From positions 1 through 37,022 of the forward strand of contig JAAWKU010000015.1 of the NCBI GenBank assembly GCA_022797535.1: DNA of 37,022 bases. Direction: 5' to 3'. Shown in pieces: positions 18,749-26,864 of this stretch. The translations under genes were made by a program, and so were the position numbers. Positions within the stretch are counted from its first letter, which is position 1. Each line of letters starts with the position of its first letter. The notes beneath the pieces were generated by a model, which was not told the origin of the DNA, did not search any database, and was given only the letters and a program-made list of their open reading frames with translations. The DNA comes from Lachnospiraceae bacterium (GTDB lineage Bacteria; Bacillota; Clostridia; Lachnospirales; Lachnospiraceae).

Positions 18749-19228
18749 AAATAAAGGGACGGCCGGAGCGGGGGGATCTCCGGGTACGGGCGGCCTGCAA
18801 TAGGAGACAGACAGAGAAGGGGATTAGTACGGCAAGGGAGCATTTCAGAGAGAGAGCCAATGGTGCGAGGCTTTTATGGGAAGCTGCCGGAACCTGCCCC
18901 GGAGTCCTGTATGAACCCGGATATGCGGAATGCCTGCGGAGGAGCAGAGTGCCTGCGCGCTGCGGAATGTCCGCGAAGAGGCAGAGTGCCTGCACACTGC
19001 GGAATGCCCGCGAAGAGGCAGAGTGCCTGCGCGCTGCGGAATGTCTGCGGAAGAGGCAGAGTGCCTGCGGCAGGGGGAAATACAGCGTAGCGCCGGCGTT
19101 AACGGCAGGAGAAGCAGAATGTTGGACTTGCGGGGAATTTCCCCAAGAGCCGCGCATTAAAGAGGGTGGTACCGCCGAGTATTCGGTCCCTGTCAGGGGA
19201 TGGAATCTGCGGCGTGCCACCCTCTTTT
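18749..19228 (+). promoter_or_regulatory. proline T-box riboswitch leader
   Basis: This is a class I T-box that senses uncharged tRNA-Pro and controls proS transcription. Stem I shows AGTA (5' side of the specifier loop), GCATTTCAGAGAG, the distal GGTGCGA loop and the 3' side GAACCTGCCCCGGAG; the specifier codon after GAA is CCT, proline (18893-18895). Helices CGGCA/TGCCG and GGGG/CCCC flank the specifier loop. The T-box proper is AGGGTGGTACCGCC (19163-19176); its TGGT would pair with the ACCA end of tRNA-Pro. The terminator form pairs AGAGGGTGGC with GCCACCCTCT and ends in TTTT (to 19228). The region between Stem I and the antiterminator is filled by four 37-nt tandem repeats, making the leader unusually long. 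Confidence 0.93.
18924..19071 (+). repeat. four tandem 37-nt repeats inside the T-box leader
   Basis: Copies at 18924-18960, 18961-18997, 18998-19034 and 19035-19071, all exactly 37 nt and slightly diverged. Each can fold into two small hairpins, GCGGA-ATG-TCCGC and GGCA-GAG-TGCC; several differences between copies keep the pairing (for example G-C replaced by G-U in copy 4). They are contiguous, with no spacers. The length is not a multiple of three and the repeats lie in a non-coding leader, so RNA structure rather than protein is the likely product. Confidence 0.9.
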
Positions 19229-19310
19229 ATTCATGACAGAAGAATTCCCACAGAGCCACAATTCTTTTGTTTGTAAGCCGCAGCACAAAAACATAAAAGG
19301 AGACAGGAGT

Positions 19311-20744
19311 ATGGCAGACAGGAAAATGGTGGAAGCAATTACTTCCATGGAAGAAGATTTCGCCCAGTGGTACACGGACGTGGTGAAGAAAGCAGAACTG
19401 ATTGACTATACCAGCGTCAAGGGATGCATGGTGATCAAACCCGCGGGCTATGCGATCTGGGAGCTGATTCAGCAGCAGTTGGATGTTCGATTCAAGGAGG
19501 CGGGGGTGCAGAACGTATATCTGCCCATGTTTATTCCCGAATCCCTGCTTCAGAAGGAGAAGGATCATGTGGAAGGCTTTGCGCCGGAGGTGGCCTGGGT
19601 GACCCACGGCGGCATGCAGCCCCTGCAGGAACGCCTGTGCGTGCGCCCTACCTCGGAGACCCTGTTCTGCGATTTCTATAAAAATGATATTCATTCTTAC
19701 AGGGATCTGCCCCGGGTATATAACCAGTGGTGCTCCGTGGTGCGCTGGGAGAAGGAGACCAGGCCGTTCCTGCGCTCCCGGGAATTCCTGTGGCAGGAAG
19801 GGCATACGGCCCACGCCACTGCCCAGGAGGCGGAAGAGAGAACCATCCAGATGCTGAATCTGTATGCGGATTTCTGTGAGGAAGTACTGGCTATTCCCGT
19901 GATCAGGGGCCAAAAGACCGAGAAGGAGAAATTTGCCGGAGCGGTAGCCACCTATACCATCGAGGCCCTGATGCACGACGGCAAGGCATTGCAGTCCGGC
20001 ACCAGCCATAATTTCGGGGATGGCTTTGCCCATGCCTTTGAGATTCAGTTTGCGGACAGGGACAACACCCTGAAATATGTACACCAGACCTCCTGGGGCC
20101 TGAGCACCCGCCTGATCGGGGCCATCATCATGGCCCATGGAGACAATGAGGGACTGATGATGCCTCCTCGGGTGGCTCCCATCCAGATCTGTATCGTGCC
20201 CATCCAGCAGAAAAAGGAAGGTGTGCTGGAAAAGGCTTACGAACTGCGCGATCGTCTGAAAGGGAATTTCCGGGTGAAGGTGGACGATACAGACAAAACT
20301 CCCGGTTATAAATTTGCCGAAGCCGAGATGCGGGGCTATCCCATCCGGGTGGAAATCGGCCCCAAGGACATCGAGGCCGGCAAATGCGTGCTCTGCCGCC
20401 GGGACACCAGGGAGAAACTGGAGGTGGCGTTGGAAGATCTGGAGGAAAAGGTGGGAGAACTGTTGGACGCCATTCAGCGGGAGATGCTGGAGAGAGCCAG
20501 AGTCCACCGGGATACCCATACCTATGAAGCCAGGGATTTTGAGGAATTCCAGAGGATTTTTGCAGAGAAAACCGGTTTTGTCAAGGCTATGTGGTGCGGC
20601 GACCAGACCTGCGAGGATCTGATTAAGGAGAAGATGAGTGTCACCAGCCGCTGTATGCCTTTTGAACAGGAGCATCTGTCCGATACCTGTGTCTGCTGCG
20701 GGAAACCGGCCAGGAAGATGGTGTATTGGGGCAAGGCTTATTAA
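19311..20744 (+). CDS. proS: prolyl-tRNA synthetase, short (archaeal/eukaryote-like) form
   Basis: A 477-residue class II synthetase that charges tRNA-Pro with proline. The length and lack of an inserted editing domain identify the ProS type 3 form. Visible landmarks are [23 protein letters not shown], the motif 2 region RPTSET and [31 protein letters not shown], and motif 3 GLSTRLIGA. The anticodon-binding domain follows ([10 protein letters not shown]). The C-terminal extension has paired cysteines (CVLCRR, CVCCGK) and the usual terminal Tyr. The ATG at 19311 has AGGAG close upstream; the frame extends upstream into the T-box terminator without support. It is controlled by the T-box leader, so expression rises when proline-charged tRNA is scarce. 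An esterase gene follows by 30 bp. Confidence 0.96.
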   Translation: MADRKMVEAITSMEEDFAQWYTDVVKKAELIDYTSVKGCMVIKPAGYAIWELIQQQLDVRFKEAGVQNVYLPMFIPESLLQKEKDHVEGFAPEVAWVTHGGMQPLQERLCVRPTSETLFCDFYKNDIHSYRDLPRVYNQWCSVVRWEKETRPFLRSREFLWQEGHTAHATAQEAEERTIQMLNLYADFCEEVLAIPVIRGQKTEKEKFAGAVATYTIEALMHDGKALQSGTSHNFGDGFAHAFEIQFADRDNTLKYVHQTSWGLSTRLIGAIIMAHGDNEGLMMPPRVAPIQICIVPIQQKKEGVLEKAYELRDRLKGNFRVKVDDTDKTPGYKFAEAEMRGYPIRVEIGPKDIEAGKCVLCRRDTREKLEVALEDLEEKVGELLDAIQREMLERARVHRDTHTYEARDFEEFQRIFAEKTGFVKAMWCGDQTCEDLIKEKMSVTSRCMPFEQEHLSDTCVCCGKPARKMVYWGKAY

Positions 20745-20774
20745 TCGCTTGAAGTAGAGAGAAAGGATGAAATA

Positions 20775-21617
20775 ATGCTGCATGAAACTTTTCCGCTGCG
20801 GGTGGAGGGATCCCTGCCCGGCGCCTGTCTGGTGACGTATATACAGGAGTATTCTGTGGATCTGGCAGTGCGGGAACGGCCCCTGGTACTGCTCTGCCCC
20901 GGCGGCGGCTACGGACGTACTTCTGACCGGGAGGCGGAACCCATGGCGCTGCAGTTCCTGGCCATGGGATACCATGCAGCGGTGCTGCGTTATTCCTGCG
21001 CTCCTGCCCGGTTTCCCACGGCGCTGCTGGAACTGGCAGCCAGCGTGGTGCTGATCCGGGAACATGCAAAGCAGTGGCATGTGGCGGCGGATCGTCTTGT
21101 GATTCAGGGCTGTTCAGCCGGGGGACATCTGGCCGCCTGCTATGCCATGTTTTGGAACCGGGACTGGCTGCGGGAGAAGGCGGGCGTTACGGAGAGGGAT
21201 CCGGAGCGACGGATACTTCGGCCCGGCGGCCTGCTGCTCTGCTATCCGGTGATCACCTCCGGAGAATTTGCTCACAGGGGTTCATTTGAGAACCTGATCG
21301 GGGATCTGCCGGACAGGGCGGAACTGCTGGAGAGGCTTTCCCTGGAGCGTCAGGCGTGCGGTGATATGCCGCCCACCTTTGTATGGCATACCTATCAGGA
21401 CCAGGCGGTTCCCGTGGAGAACTCCCTTCTGCTTATGGAGGCTCTGCGCCGGGCAGGCGTCTCTGGAGAGTTCCACATGTATCCCAGGGGAAGCCATGGT
21501 CTGGCGCTGGCCACGGTCCTCACCCGGACCTCGGACGGCCGCTGTGTTCAGCCGGAATGCGCCGGATGGATCGGCCTGGCCCAGACCTGGCTGCAGAACC
21601 TGTTTCCCTTTGACTGA
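20775..21617 (+). CDS. alpha/beta hydrolase, esterase/acetylxylan-esterase-like
   Basis: A 280-residue cytoplasmic serine hydrolase. The oxyanion segment is LLCPGGGYG, the nucleophile elbow is GCSAGGH (GxSxGG), the acid is probably the Asp in TYQDQAVP and the base the His in PRGSHGLAL. This pattern is that of BD-FAE/acetylxylan-esterase-like enzymes that remove acetyl or small acyl groups from carbohydrates; the substrate is not certain. The ATG follows GAAAGGATG spacing and lies 30 bp after proS, so it is probably read through from the T-box transcript. It ends before a strong terminator. Confidence 0.85.
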   Translation: MLHETFPLRVEGSLPGACLVTYIQEYSVDLAVRERPLVLLCPGGGYGRTSDREAEPMALQFLAMGYHAAVLRYSCAPARFPTALLELAASVVLIREHAKQWHVAADRLVIQGCSAGGHLAACYAMFWNRDWLREKAGVTERDPERRILRPGGLLLCYPVITSGEFAHRGSFENLIGDLPDRAELLERLSLERQACGDMPPTFVWHTYQDQAVPVENSLLLMEALRRAGVSGEFHMYPRGSHGLALATVLTRTSDGRCVQPECAGWIGLAQTWLQNLFPFD

Positions 21618-21641
21618 TCGAACCGCGAAATATAGTATGGA

Positions 21642-21684
21642 AATATGGGCAGGAATCCCTTCGGGGAGTCTGCCCATATTTTTT
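21642..21684 (+). terminator. terminator of the proS-esterase transcript
   Basis: AATATGGGCAG pairs with CTGCCCATATT, with an inner TCCC-TTCG-GGGA hairpin (stable UUCG tetraloop), followed by TTTT. Confidence 0.93.
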
Positions 21685-21700
21685 GAGAAAAATATTATTC

Positions 21701-21735
21701 AGTATATTGCAATATATAATAGCTTGTGATATACT
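21701..21735 (+). promoter_or_regulatory. promoter with flanking inverted repeat, probable PadR operator
   Basis: TTGCAA (21707-21712), 17 bp and TATACT (21730-21735). AGTATAT (21701-21707) and ATATACT (21729-21735) form an inverted repeat bracketing the whole promoter, and TATTGCAATA (21705-21714) is a perfect palindrome over the -35 box. Either could be bound by the PadR protein encoded downstream. Confidence 0.6.
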
Positions 21736-21819
21736 CTTCTATATAAAGAAAGTAACACAGATGACCGGGATGATGTGGAACCCGGAGACGTCATACATTG
21801 ATTCGGAAGGAGAGGAGAG

Positions 21820-21945
21820 ATGATAAACCTGTCTGAAACGTGTAGATGCATGCGAGGCTGTGCTTATGAAGAAAAGGGAACAAATGGAAAGACAGCAGGC
21901 GCGGTGAGGTTGCCGACGCCGGTCTGTGGAATGAGCAGACAGTGA
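21820..21945 (+). CDS. possible 41-residue Cys-rich small protein
   Basis: An ATG directly after an excellent ribosome site (GGAAGGAGAGGAGAG) opens 41 codons: MINLSETCRCMRGCAYEEKG at the start, and a further Cys in PTPVCGM. Four cysteines in the first and last parts suggest possible metal binding, but no family is recognised. It lies in the ~230-nt leader between the promoter and padR and stops 29 bp before the padR ATG. It could be a real small protein, a leader peptide or chance. Confidence 0.35.
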   Translation: MINLSETCRCMRGCAYEEKGTNGKTAGAVRLPTPVCGMSRQ

Positions 21946-21974
21946 AACTGAATCATATAGAAGGGAGGTATACC

Positions 21975-22283
21975 ATGAATACACAGTTGAAGAAGGGCGC
22001 CCTGGAATTGTGCGTGCTGTCCCAGCTGGTGAGCGGCGACAAGTATGGCTACGAGCTGACGGAACGGATTTCGGAAGAAATGTCCATTGCCAGCGGAACT
22101 CTGTATCCGATTCTGCGCAGGCTCAAGGAAGAGGCTTATGTGACCACTTATCTGGTGGAATCGGAGTCGGGGCCAGCCCGGAAGTATTACCAACTGACCC
22201 AAAAGGGCAGGGAGTATCAGCAGACCATGCTACAGGAGTGGGAGCAGTTTCGGACGGCGGTGAACCGGCTGGTAAACAGGTAA
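21975..22283 (+). CDS. PadR family transcriptional regulator
   Basis: A 102-residue winged-helix repressor: LKKGALELCVLSQLVSGDKYGYELTERI, then SEEMSIASGTLYPILRRLKEEAYV (recognition helix) and the wing ESESGPARKYYQLTQKG, followed by a short dimerising helix. The ATG at 21975 has GGGAGG at good spacing. PadR genes are typically followed by DUF1700 and DUF4097 genes, as here (41 bp downstream), and usually repress their own operon; the inverted repeat over the upstream promoter fits this. Confidence 0.93.
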   Translation: MNTQLKKGALELCVLSQLVSGDKYGYELTERISEEMSIASGTLYPILRRLKEEAYVTTYLVESESGPARKYYQLTQKGREYQQTMLQEWEQFRTAVNRLVNR

Positions 22284-22324
22284 AAAATTTTATGGCAGAA
22301 CAGGAAATGCGGAAAGGAGTCACG

Positions 22325-23620
22325 ATGAAAAAATCAGAATATATGGAAGCTCTGCGGGAGAGACTACAGTATTATAACAGGGCATTGGAGATGGAGATCC
22401 TGGAGGACTACGAGCAACATTTTGCGGAGGGCCTGGCGGAAGGGCGCTCCGAGGAGGAAATCATAGCGGAACTGGGGAATATAGAAGATATGCTGCAGGA
22501 ATTTTCCCAGGAGGATCTGAAGCAGGAACTGGAGATCGTGGAGAGCCAGGCCAATCAGAACAACAGCTACCAGCAACTCTATCGGGCTGTGGTCATAGAG
22601 GGCCTGCTGGCGGATGTGGATGTCTCCGCCTCGCCGGATGACCAGATTCGAATTGCATATGACAACAACGGAAGCAAGGCCCAGAAATTGCGCTATCGAT
22701 TTTACCAGTACGAGGAGGACGGTGTATTTTACGCGGGGGTAAAGGAACGTAAGGAGGCGGATTTCCGCAGGGAAGTGGGGAGCGGTATAGAATCCCTGTG
22801 GGAAATGGTATCCATGTTTACCAACTTCACAAGCTGGTCCTCGATGGGGAGTATCAACCTGAATGTGCAGATTCCGGCCGGAATTCCCGTTATAAGGCTG
22901 CGCAGTACCAGCGGGGATCTGAAGGTGAGGGGGTTGGAGACCCGGGAACTGGAGACCAAGTGCACCAGCGGGGACCTGCAGATCCAGGGAGTAACCTGCC
23001 AGAAGCTGTCTGCCGGAACCCAGAGCGGCGACCAGCAGGTGTCCGGGGTGTCCCTGGCCGTCCATGAGGAGACGGAGATCAAACTTCATTCTACCAGTGG
23101 GGATATGGAAATCCAGGGGATATCCGCAGCGAAGATATTCTTGAACACTTCCAGCGGGGACCTGAGCGGAAATCAGCTGAATACAGGAGAACTGAAAATG
23201 CACACTTCCAGCGGGGATGTGGAGCTGCGGGATGCGGAATCCGTCAGAACTGTCCTGCGCTCCGGCAGCGGCGATATCTGCGTCCGCAGCCTTCAGGGTG
23301 TGGAACTGAGCGTGGAGACAGGCAGCGGGGATTTGGAACTGCAGACGGATGCGGAATCCCTGGAGGTAAAGACAGGCAGCGGCGATGTAAACCTGGAGGC
23401 GGGTTCCAGAGCAGGGCAGGTTCATATGATCACGGGCAATGGTGATATCCGCCTGAATCTGGGGCGTGTGGAAGGAGCCGCCATCGTGGCCCGCACCGGC
23501 TACGGGGATATACGCATACGGGGGCAGGAAGCCTCCGGCCGCAGCCACAGCGTTTCCTATGGCAGCGGCGTCTGCAAGGTGAGCCTGGTCACGGGCAGCG
23601 GCGACATCGAAGTGAGATAA
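22325..23620 (+). CDS. DUF1700-DUF4097 protein with a 12-fold SGD beta repeat
   Basis: A 431-residue protein. The first ~75 residues are DUF1700-like (YMEALRERLQYY, EILEDYEQHFAEGLAEGRSEEEI, AELGNIEDML). The rest is a DUF4097-type repeat domain: about twelve turns of ~20 residues, each with a TSGD/GSGD-like corner (STSGDLKV, CTSGDLQI, TGSGDLEL, TGYGDIRI, ending TGSGDIEV), consistent with a parallel beta-solenoid. No membrane helix is apparent between the two parts, unlike many relatives, so it may be cytoplasmic. Function is unknown; with PadR it suggests an envelope-stress-type module. The ATG at 22325 follows GGAAAGGAG. The same frame runs back to 22010, overlapping padR, without support. 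Confidence 0.9.
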   Translation: MKKSEYMEALRERLQYYNRALEMEILEDYEQHFAEGLAEGRSEEEIIAELGNIEDMLQEFSQEDLKQELEIVESQANQNNSYQQLYRAVVIEGLLADVDVSASPDDQIRIAYDNNGSKAQKLRYRFYQYEEDGVFYAGVKERKEADFRREVGSGIESLWEMVSMFTNFTSWSSMGSINLNVQIPAGIPVIRLRSTSGDLKVRGLETRELETKCTSGDLQIQGVTCQKLSAGTQSGDQQVSGVSLAVHEETEIKLHSTSGDMEIQGISAAKIFLNTSSGDLSGNQLNTGELKMHTSSGDVELRDAESVRTVLRSGSGDICVRSLQGVELSVETGSGDLELQTDAESLEVKTGSGDVNLEAGSRAGQVHMITGNGDIRLNLGRVEGAAIVARTGYGDIRIRGQEASGRSHSVSYGSGVCKVSLVTGSGDIEVR

Positions 23621-23647
23621 CTGGCTCTTCCCGAATCGGTCCGAATG

Positions 23648-23656
23648 TGTTATAAT
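23648..23656 (+). promoter_or_regulatory. extended -10 promoter of the exonuclease operon
   Basis: TGTTATAAT: a perfect TATAAT with the TGn extension; no good -35 box lies 17 bp upstream. About 145 nt of leader follow before the GTG start at 23809. Confidence 0.5.
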
Positions 23657-23808
23657 GTCCGCAAAGAGTGTTGACCGGCGTATGTCACAGGTGAAGCAGC
23701 CGGCTTTGCCGACTACAGATATGCGTGCGAAGATAAGTTTGGAACGGATGTGTATGTCTTGAGCAGAGAATGCGGTAATTATATGCAGGGAGACTGTGGG
23801 AGAGTAAA

Positions 23809-24804
23809 GTGAATTATATTATTCTGGATCTGGAGTGGAACCAAAGCAGCACGGGGCAGGAGCCGGAAGCGGCAAAACTGCCCTTTGAGATCATAGAGAT
23901 CGGTGCCATCAAATTGAATCAGGAGCGGGTCATGGTCAGTGAGTTCAGCCAGCTGATCCGCCCCACGGTTTACCGGCGTATGCACAGGATCACCAGCAAG
24001 CTGATCCACATGCGAATGGAGGAACTGGAGCGGGGGAAGCCCTTCACCCAGGTGGTGGAGGACTTCCTGCGTTGGTGTGGGGAGGATTACATGTTCTGTA
24101 CCTGGGGACCTCTGGATCTGACGGAGCTGCAACGCAATCTGCGGTACTATGGCATGGATCCCCTGGCCAGGGGGCCCATCGCCTTTTTGGACGTGCAGAA
24201 ACTGTTCAGCATCGCCTATGAGGACCGCAAGAGCAGAAGGGCGCTGGAATGGGCGGTGGACTATCTGGAGATCAAAAAGGACATACCCTTTCACAGAGCC
24301 TTCAGCGACGCTTATTACACCGCCAGGGTGCTGGCGGCCATCCGGAATCCGGAAGTACTGAAAAATGTATCCTATGATGTGTTCAACCCTCCCTCCTGCC
24401 GGGAGGAGGAGATCAAGGTGCAGTTTGACACTTATTCCAAATATATTTCCCGGACCTTCCCGGACAAGGCGGCAGCGCTGGCAGACCGGGAGGTGAGTTC
24501 CAGCAAATGCTATCTGTGCCGCCGGAATCTTCGCAAAAAGGTGAAATGGTTTTCTCCTAACGGACGGCATTACTACTGTGTGGCTTACTGCGAAAAGCAT
24601 GGTTTTTTAAAGTGCAAGACTCGGATCCGCAAGACGGAGGACGGTCAGGTATATGTGGTAAAGACCAGCCGCTTTATCTCTCCCGAGGATATGGAAAAGT
24701 TGGTTGAACGCCGGGACCATGCCCGCAAGATGCATGGCCATTCCCGAAAGACAGCAGGGAAAGGTCCGGATAAGACGGGTCATATGAGAGGAAGTAATTC
24801 ATGA
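23809..24804 (+). CDS. DEDDh 3'-5' exonuclease with C-terminal Cys cluster
   Basis: A 331-residue protein. The N-terminal ~180 residues are an RNase T/DNA-polymerase-epsilon-type exonuclease: D7 and E9 in YIILDLEWN, D103 in WGPLDLTEL, and H162 with D167 in HRAFSDAYYTARV complete the DEDDh set. It should remove nucleotides from 3' ends of DNA or RNA using two metal ions. After a linker come C234-x2-C237 and C257-x3-C261 (then C269) with basic residues around them, a likely zinc knuckle for nucleic-acid binding that is not part of the standard domain. The start is GTG with GGGAGAG upstream. Its stop overlaps the next ATG (ATGA), so it is translationally coupled to the carboxypeptidase. Confidence 0.88.
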   Translation: MNYIILDLEWNQSSTGQEPEAAKLPFEIIEIGAIKLNQERVMVSEFSQLIRPTVYRRMHRITSKLIHMRMEELERGKPFTQVVEDFLRWCGEDYMFCTWGPLDLTELQRNLRYYGMDPLARGPIAFLDVQKLFSIAYEDRKSRRALEWAVDYLEIKKDIPFHRAFSDAYYTARVLAAIRNPEVLKNVSYDVFNPPSCREEEIKVQFDTYSKYISRTFPDKAAALADREVSSSKCYLCRRNLRKKVKWFSPNGRHYYCVAYCEKHGFLKCKTRIRKTEDGQVYVVKTSRFISPEDMEKLVERRDHARKMHGHSRKTAGKGPDKTGHMRGSNS

Positions 24805-26837
24805 GCAGATCGATAGCGCCGGCAGCCGCCGGATTCCGCCGTTTCCGCGTCTGGCTGGCCATCCTGATCCTGCTGTGCCAGAGGCTGAACGTCTCCGCAG
24901 AGACCCTGGAAGAGCGCATCCAGGCCCAGCAGAATATGACTGTGGAAAGCAATGAGATTCCGGGCTGGCCCACAGGCCCCGTGGTCACGGCGGAATCGGC
25001 CATTCTGATAGAGGCGGAGACAGGCGCCATCCTGTACGCCAAGAACATACACGCCAGACAGTACCCGGCCAGCACCACCAAGATTCTGACTACCCTGATC
25101 GCGTCGGAGCAATGTTCTCTGGACGAGTGGGTCACTTTTTCCCGGGAAGCCGTCTATGATACCCCCCGGGACAGCAACCATATCGCCATGGACGTGGGGC
25201 AGCAGCTCACCATGGAGGACTGTCTCAACGCCATTTTGATCCGCTCCGCCAATGAAGTGTCCTTTGCGGTGGCGGAACATATCAGCGGTGGCAGCTGGCA
25301 GGATTTCTCTGAGATTATGAACCGTCGGGCGGCGGAACTGGGATGTGTGGATTCTCATTTTGCCAATCCCAATGGACTGCCGGATGAAAACCATTATACT
25401 TCGGCTTATGATCTTGCCATGATCGGCAGGGCTTTTTTTGCCAATGAAATGTTGTGCAGGATCACCCTAACTCCCCGGCTGCACATCCTGCCCAACGACC
25501 ATATGCCCTACGAAAAGTTGGAGAATTCCAAAATGGATCTGCTGCCGGGCAGATCCTACGCCTATGAAGGTCTGGTGGGAGTCAAGACCGGCTATACCGA
25601 CGTGGCCCGCTATAGCGTGGTTTCCTGTGCGGAGCGGGACGGCATGAAGCTGATCTGCGTGGTGCTGAGGGATGAAAATCCCACCCACTATGAGGATAGC
25701 ATCGCCCTGTTTAACTATGGCTTCAGCAATTTCGCCAAAGTCAATGTGTCCCAGGTGGAGACAAAATACGACATCGGCAACATGGGTATCTTCTATGGGG
25801 GACATGATGTGTTCGGCAGTTCAAAACCGCTGCTGTCCCTGAACCAGGAGGATTGCATCGTGCTGCCCAGGACGGTGGACTTTGAGGATACGTCTTCCAC
25901 CATCCGCTATGATACGGTGGATCAGGGGCAGGCCGCCATCATACACTACAGCTACCAGGGAATGGATTTGGGGAGCGTATCTGTGGATCTGGCAGAGCCC
26001 CGGGAGACGGGGTACAGCTTCGAGAGCAGCCTGCAGGGTGATGGCCTGGCGGATGACGGAGGGAAAGCCCCGGCCTTTGTGTTCGTCAATGTGAAAAAAG
26101 TGCTGATGTGGGTGGGGATTTTGGCGGCGGCAGTGCTGGCCGTCTGGGGGTTGAGGCGTTTTTTGAAGGAATATCATTTTCCTGCGCGGCGTTCCAATAC
26201 CCGACGTAACTGGGTGAAAGACCGGCGCAGGCATCATCCCACAGCGTATGAGGAAAGTCAGGAGAAGAGCGGAAGCCAGATACGCCGGAAGCAGTTGAAG
26301 GAGGCCCGCCGCAGATCTCTCCGGCGGGAGGAGAATGAGGAGACGGAGCCGGATACCATACGGCTGCGCCGGAGGGAGGTAAAGGAGGCCCGCCGCCGAC
26401 AGGCCCGCCGGATAGAGGACGACAGGCCCGAAGTAAGTTACATCAGGCTGCATCGCCAGGAGGTGAAGGAGGCCCGCCGCCGTCAGGTCCACCGGGAGGA
26501 GGACGAAAGGCCGGGAATGAGTTACATCAGACTGCATCGCCAGGAGGTGAAGGAAGCCCGCCGCCGGCAGCTGCGCCGGGAGGAGGACGAGAGGACGGAA
26601 CCCGGCTACCGTCGGCTTCATGACCAGGAGGTGAGGGAAGCCCGCCGCCGGCAGGCCCGCCGCGGACAGGAGGAGAGACCGGGAGTGAACTTCCGCCAGC
26701 TGCACCGGCAGGAGGTGAAGGAAGCCCGCCGCCGGCAGCTTCGCCGGAAACTGGGGATTCACCCGGAACCGGGCTTTCGCAGACCGGAGGAACCGCAGGA
26801 GGAGCCGATTTATTATGACAGGCGGGACGACGGATGA
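24801..26837 (+). CDS. D-alanyl-D-alanine carboxypeptidase (DacF-like) with a cytoplasmic repeat tail
   Basis: A 678-residue low-molecular-weight penicillin-binding protein of peptidase family S11. A signal peptide (residues ~1-33) is followed by the catalytic domain with the three active-site motifs: S91-T-T-K94, S149-A-N151 and K262-T-G264. It trims the terminal D-Ala of peptidoglycan stem peptides outside the membrane. A beta-rich domain follows, then one membrane helix (about 434-451). Unusually, some 225 residues remain on the cytoplasmic side. They are extremely rich in Arg, Glu and Lys and contain six units built on QEVKEARRRQ (494-659, 28 residues each after the first). Normal DacF proteins are about 380-450 residues and end at the anchor. 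It overlaps the exonuclease gene and is followed by trmB after 27 bp. Confidence 0.92.
   Translation: MSRSIAPAAAGFRRFRVWLAILILLCQRLNVSAETLEERIQAQQNMTVESNEIPGWPTGPVVTAESAILIEAETGAILYAKNIHARQYPASTTKILTTLIASEQCSLDEWVTFSREAVYDTPRDSNHIAMDVGQQLTMEDCLNAILIRSANEVSFAVAEHISGGSWQDFSEIMNRRAAELGCVDSHFANPNGLPDENHYTSAYDLAMIGRAFFANEMLCRITLTPRLHILPNDHMPYEKLENSKMDLLPGRSYAYEGLVGVKTGYTDVARYSVVSCAERDGMKLICVVLRDENPTHYEDSIALFNYGFSNFAKVNVSQVETKYDIGNMGIFYGGHDVFGSSKPLLSLNQEDCIVLPRTVDFEDTSSTIRYDTVDQGQAAIIHYSYQGMDLGSVSVDLAEPRETGYSFESSLQGDGLADDGGKAPAFVFVNVKKVLMWVGILAAAVLAVWGLRRFLKEYHFPARRSNTRRNWVKDRRRHHPTAYEESQEKSGSQIRRKQLKEARRRSLRREENEETEPDTIRLRRREVKEARRRQARRIEDDRPEVSYIRLHRQEVKEARRRQVHREEDERPGMSYIRLHRQEVKEARRRQLRREEDERTEPGYRRLHDQEVREARRRQARRGQEERPGVNFRQLHRQEVKEARRRQLRRKLGIHPEPGFRRPEEPQEEPIYYDRRDDG
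26280..26777 (+). repeat. 84-bp tandem repeats encoding the basic tail of the carboxypeptidase
   Basis: One shorter unit (residues 494-519) then five 28-residue units beginning at residues 520, 548, 576, 604 and 632. The best conserved core is EVKEARRRQ; the second half (REEDERP-like) varies more. Codon choices differ between copies, so the array is not a very recent duplication. Period 28 equals four heptads, which fits a long charged helix. Confidence 0.9.
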
Positions 26838-26864
26838 CGGGGCCCGCAGGAAGGATGAACAGAT

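Noticed and set aside
18924..19071. CRISPR-like array
   Set aside because: The repeats are contiguous with no unique spacers and no cas genes are nearby.
18860..19236. Overlapping open frames in all three plus-strand phases across the 37-nt repeats
   Set aside because: They arise because a 37-nt unit without stops shifts phase at every copy. There is no ribosome site and the stretch is a T-box leader.
19227..21080. 617-codon minus-strand ORF opposite proS
   Set aside because: Antisense to a T-box-controlled synthetase, with no ribosome site and a His/Gln/Leu-rich composition typical of shadow frames.
22010..22324. N-terminal extension of the DUF1700/DUF4097 protein
   Set aside because: It overlaps padR in a different frame; the ATG at 22325 has a good ribosome site and matches the usual DUF1700 beginning.
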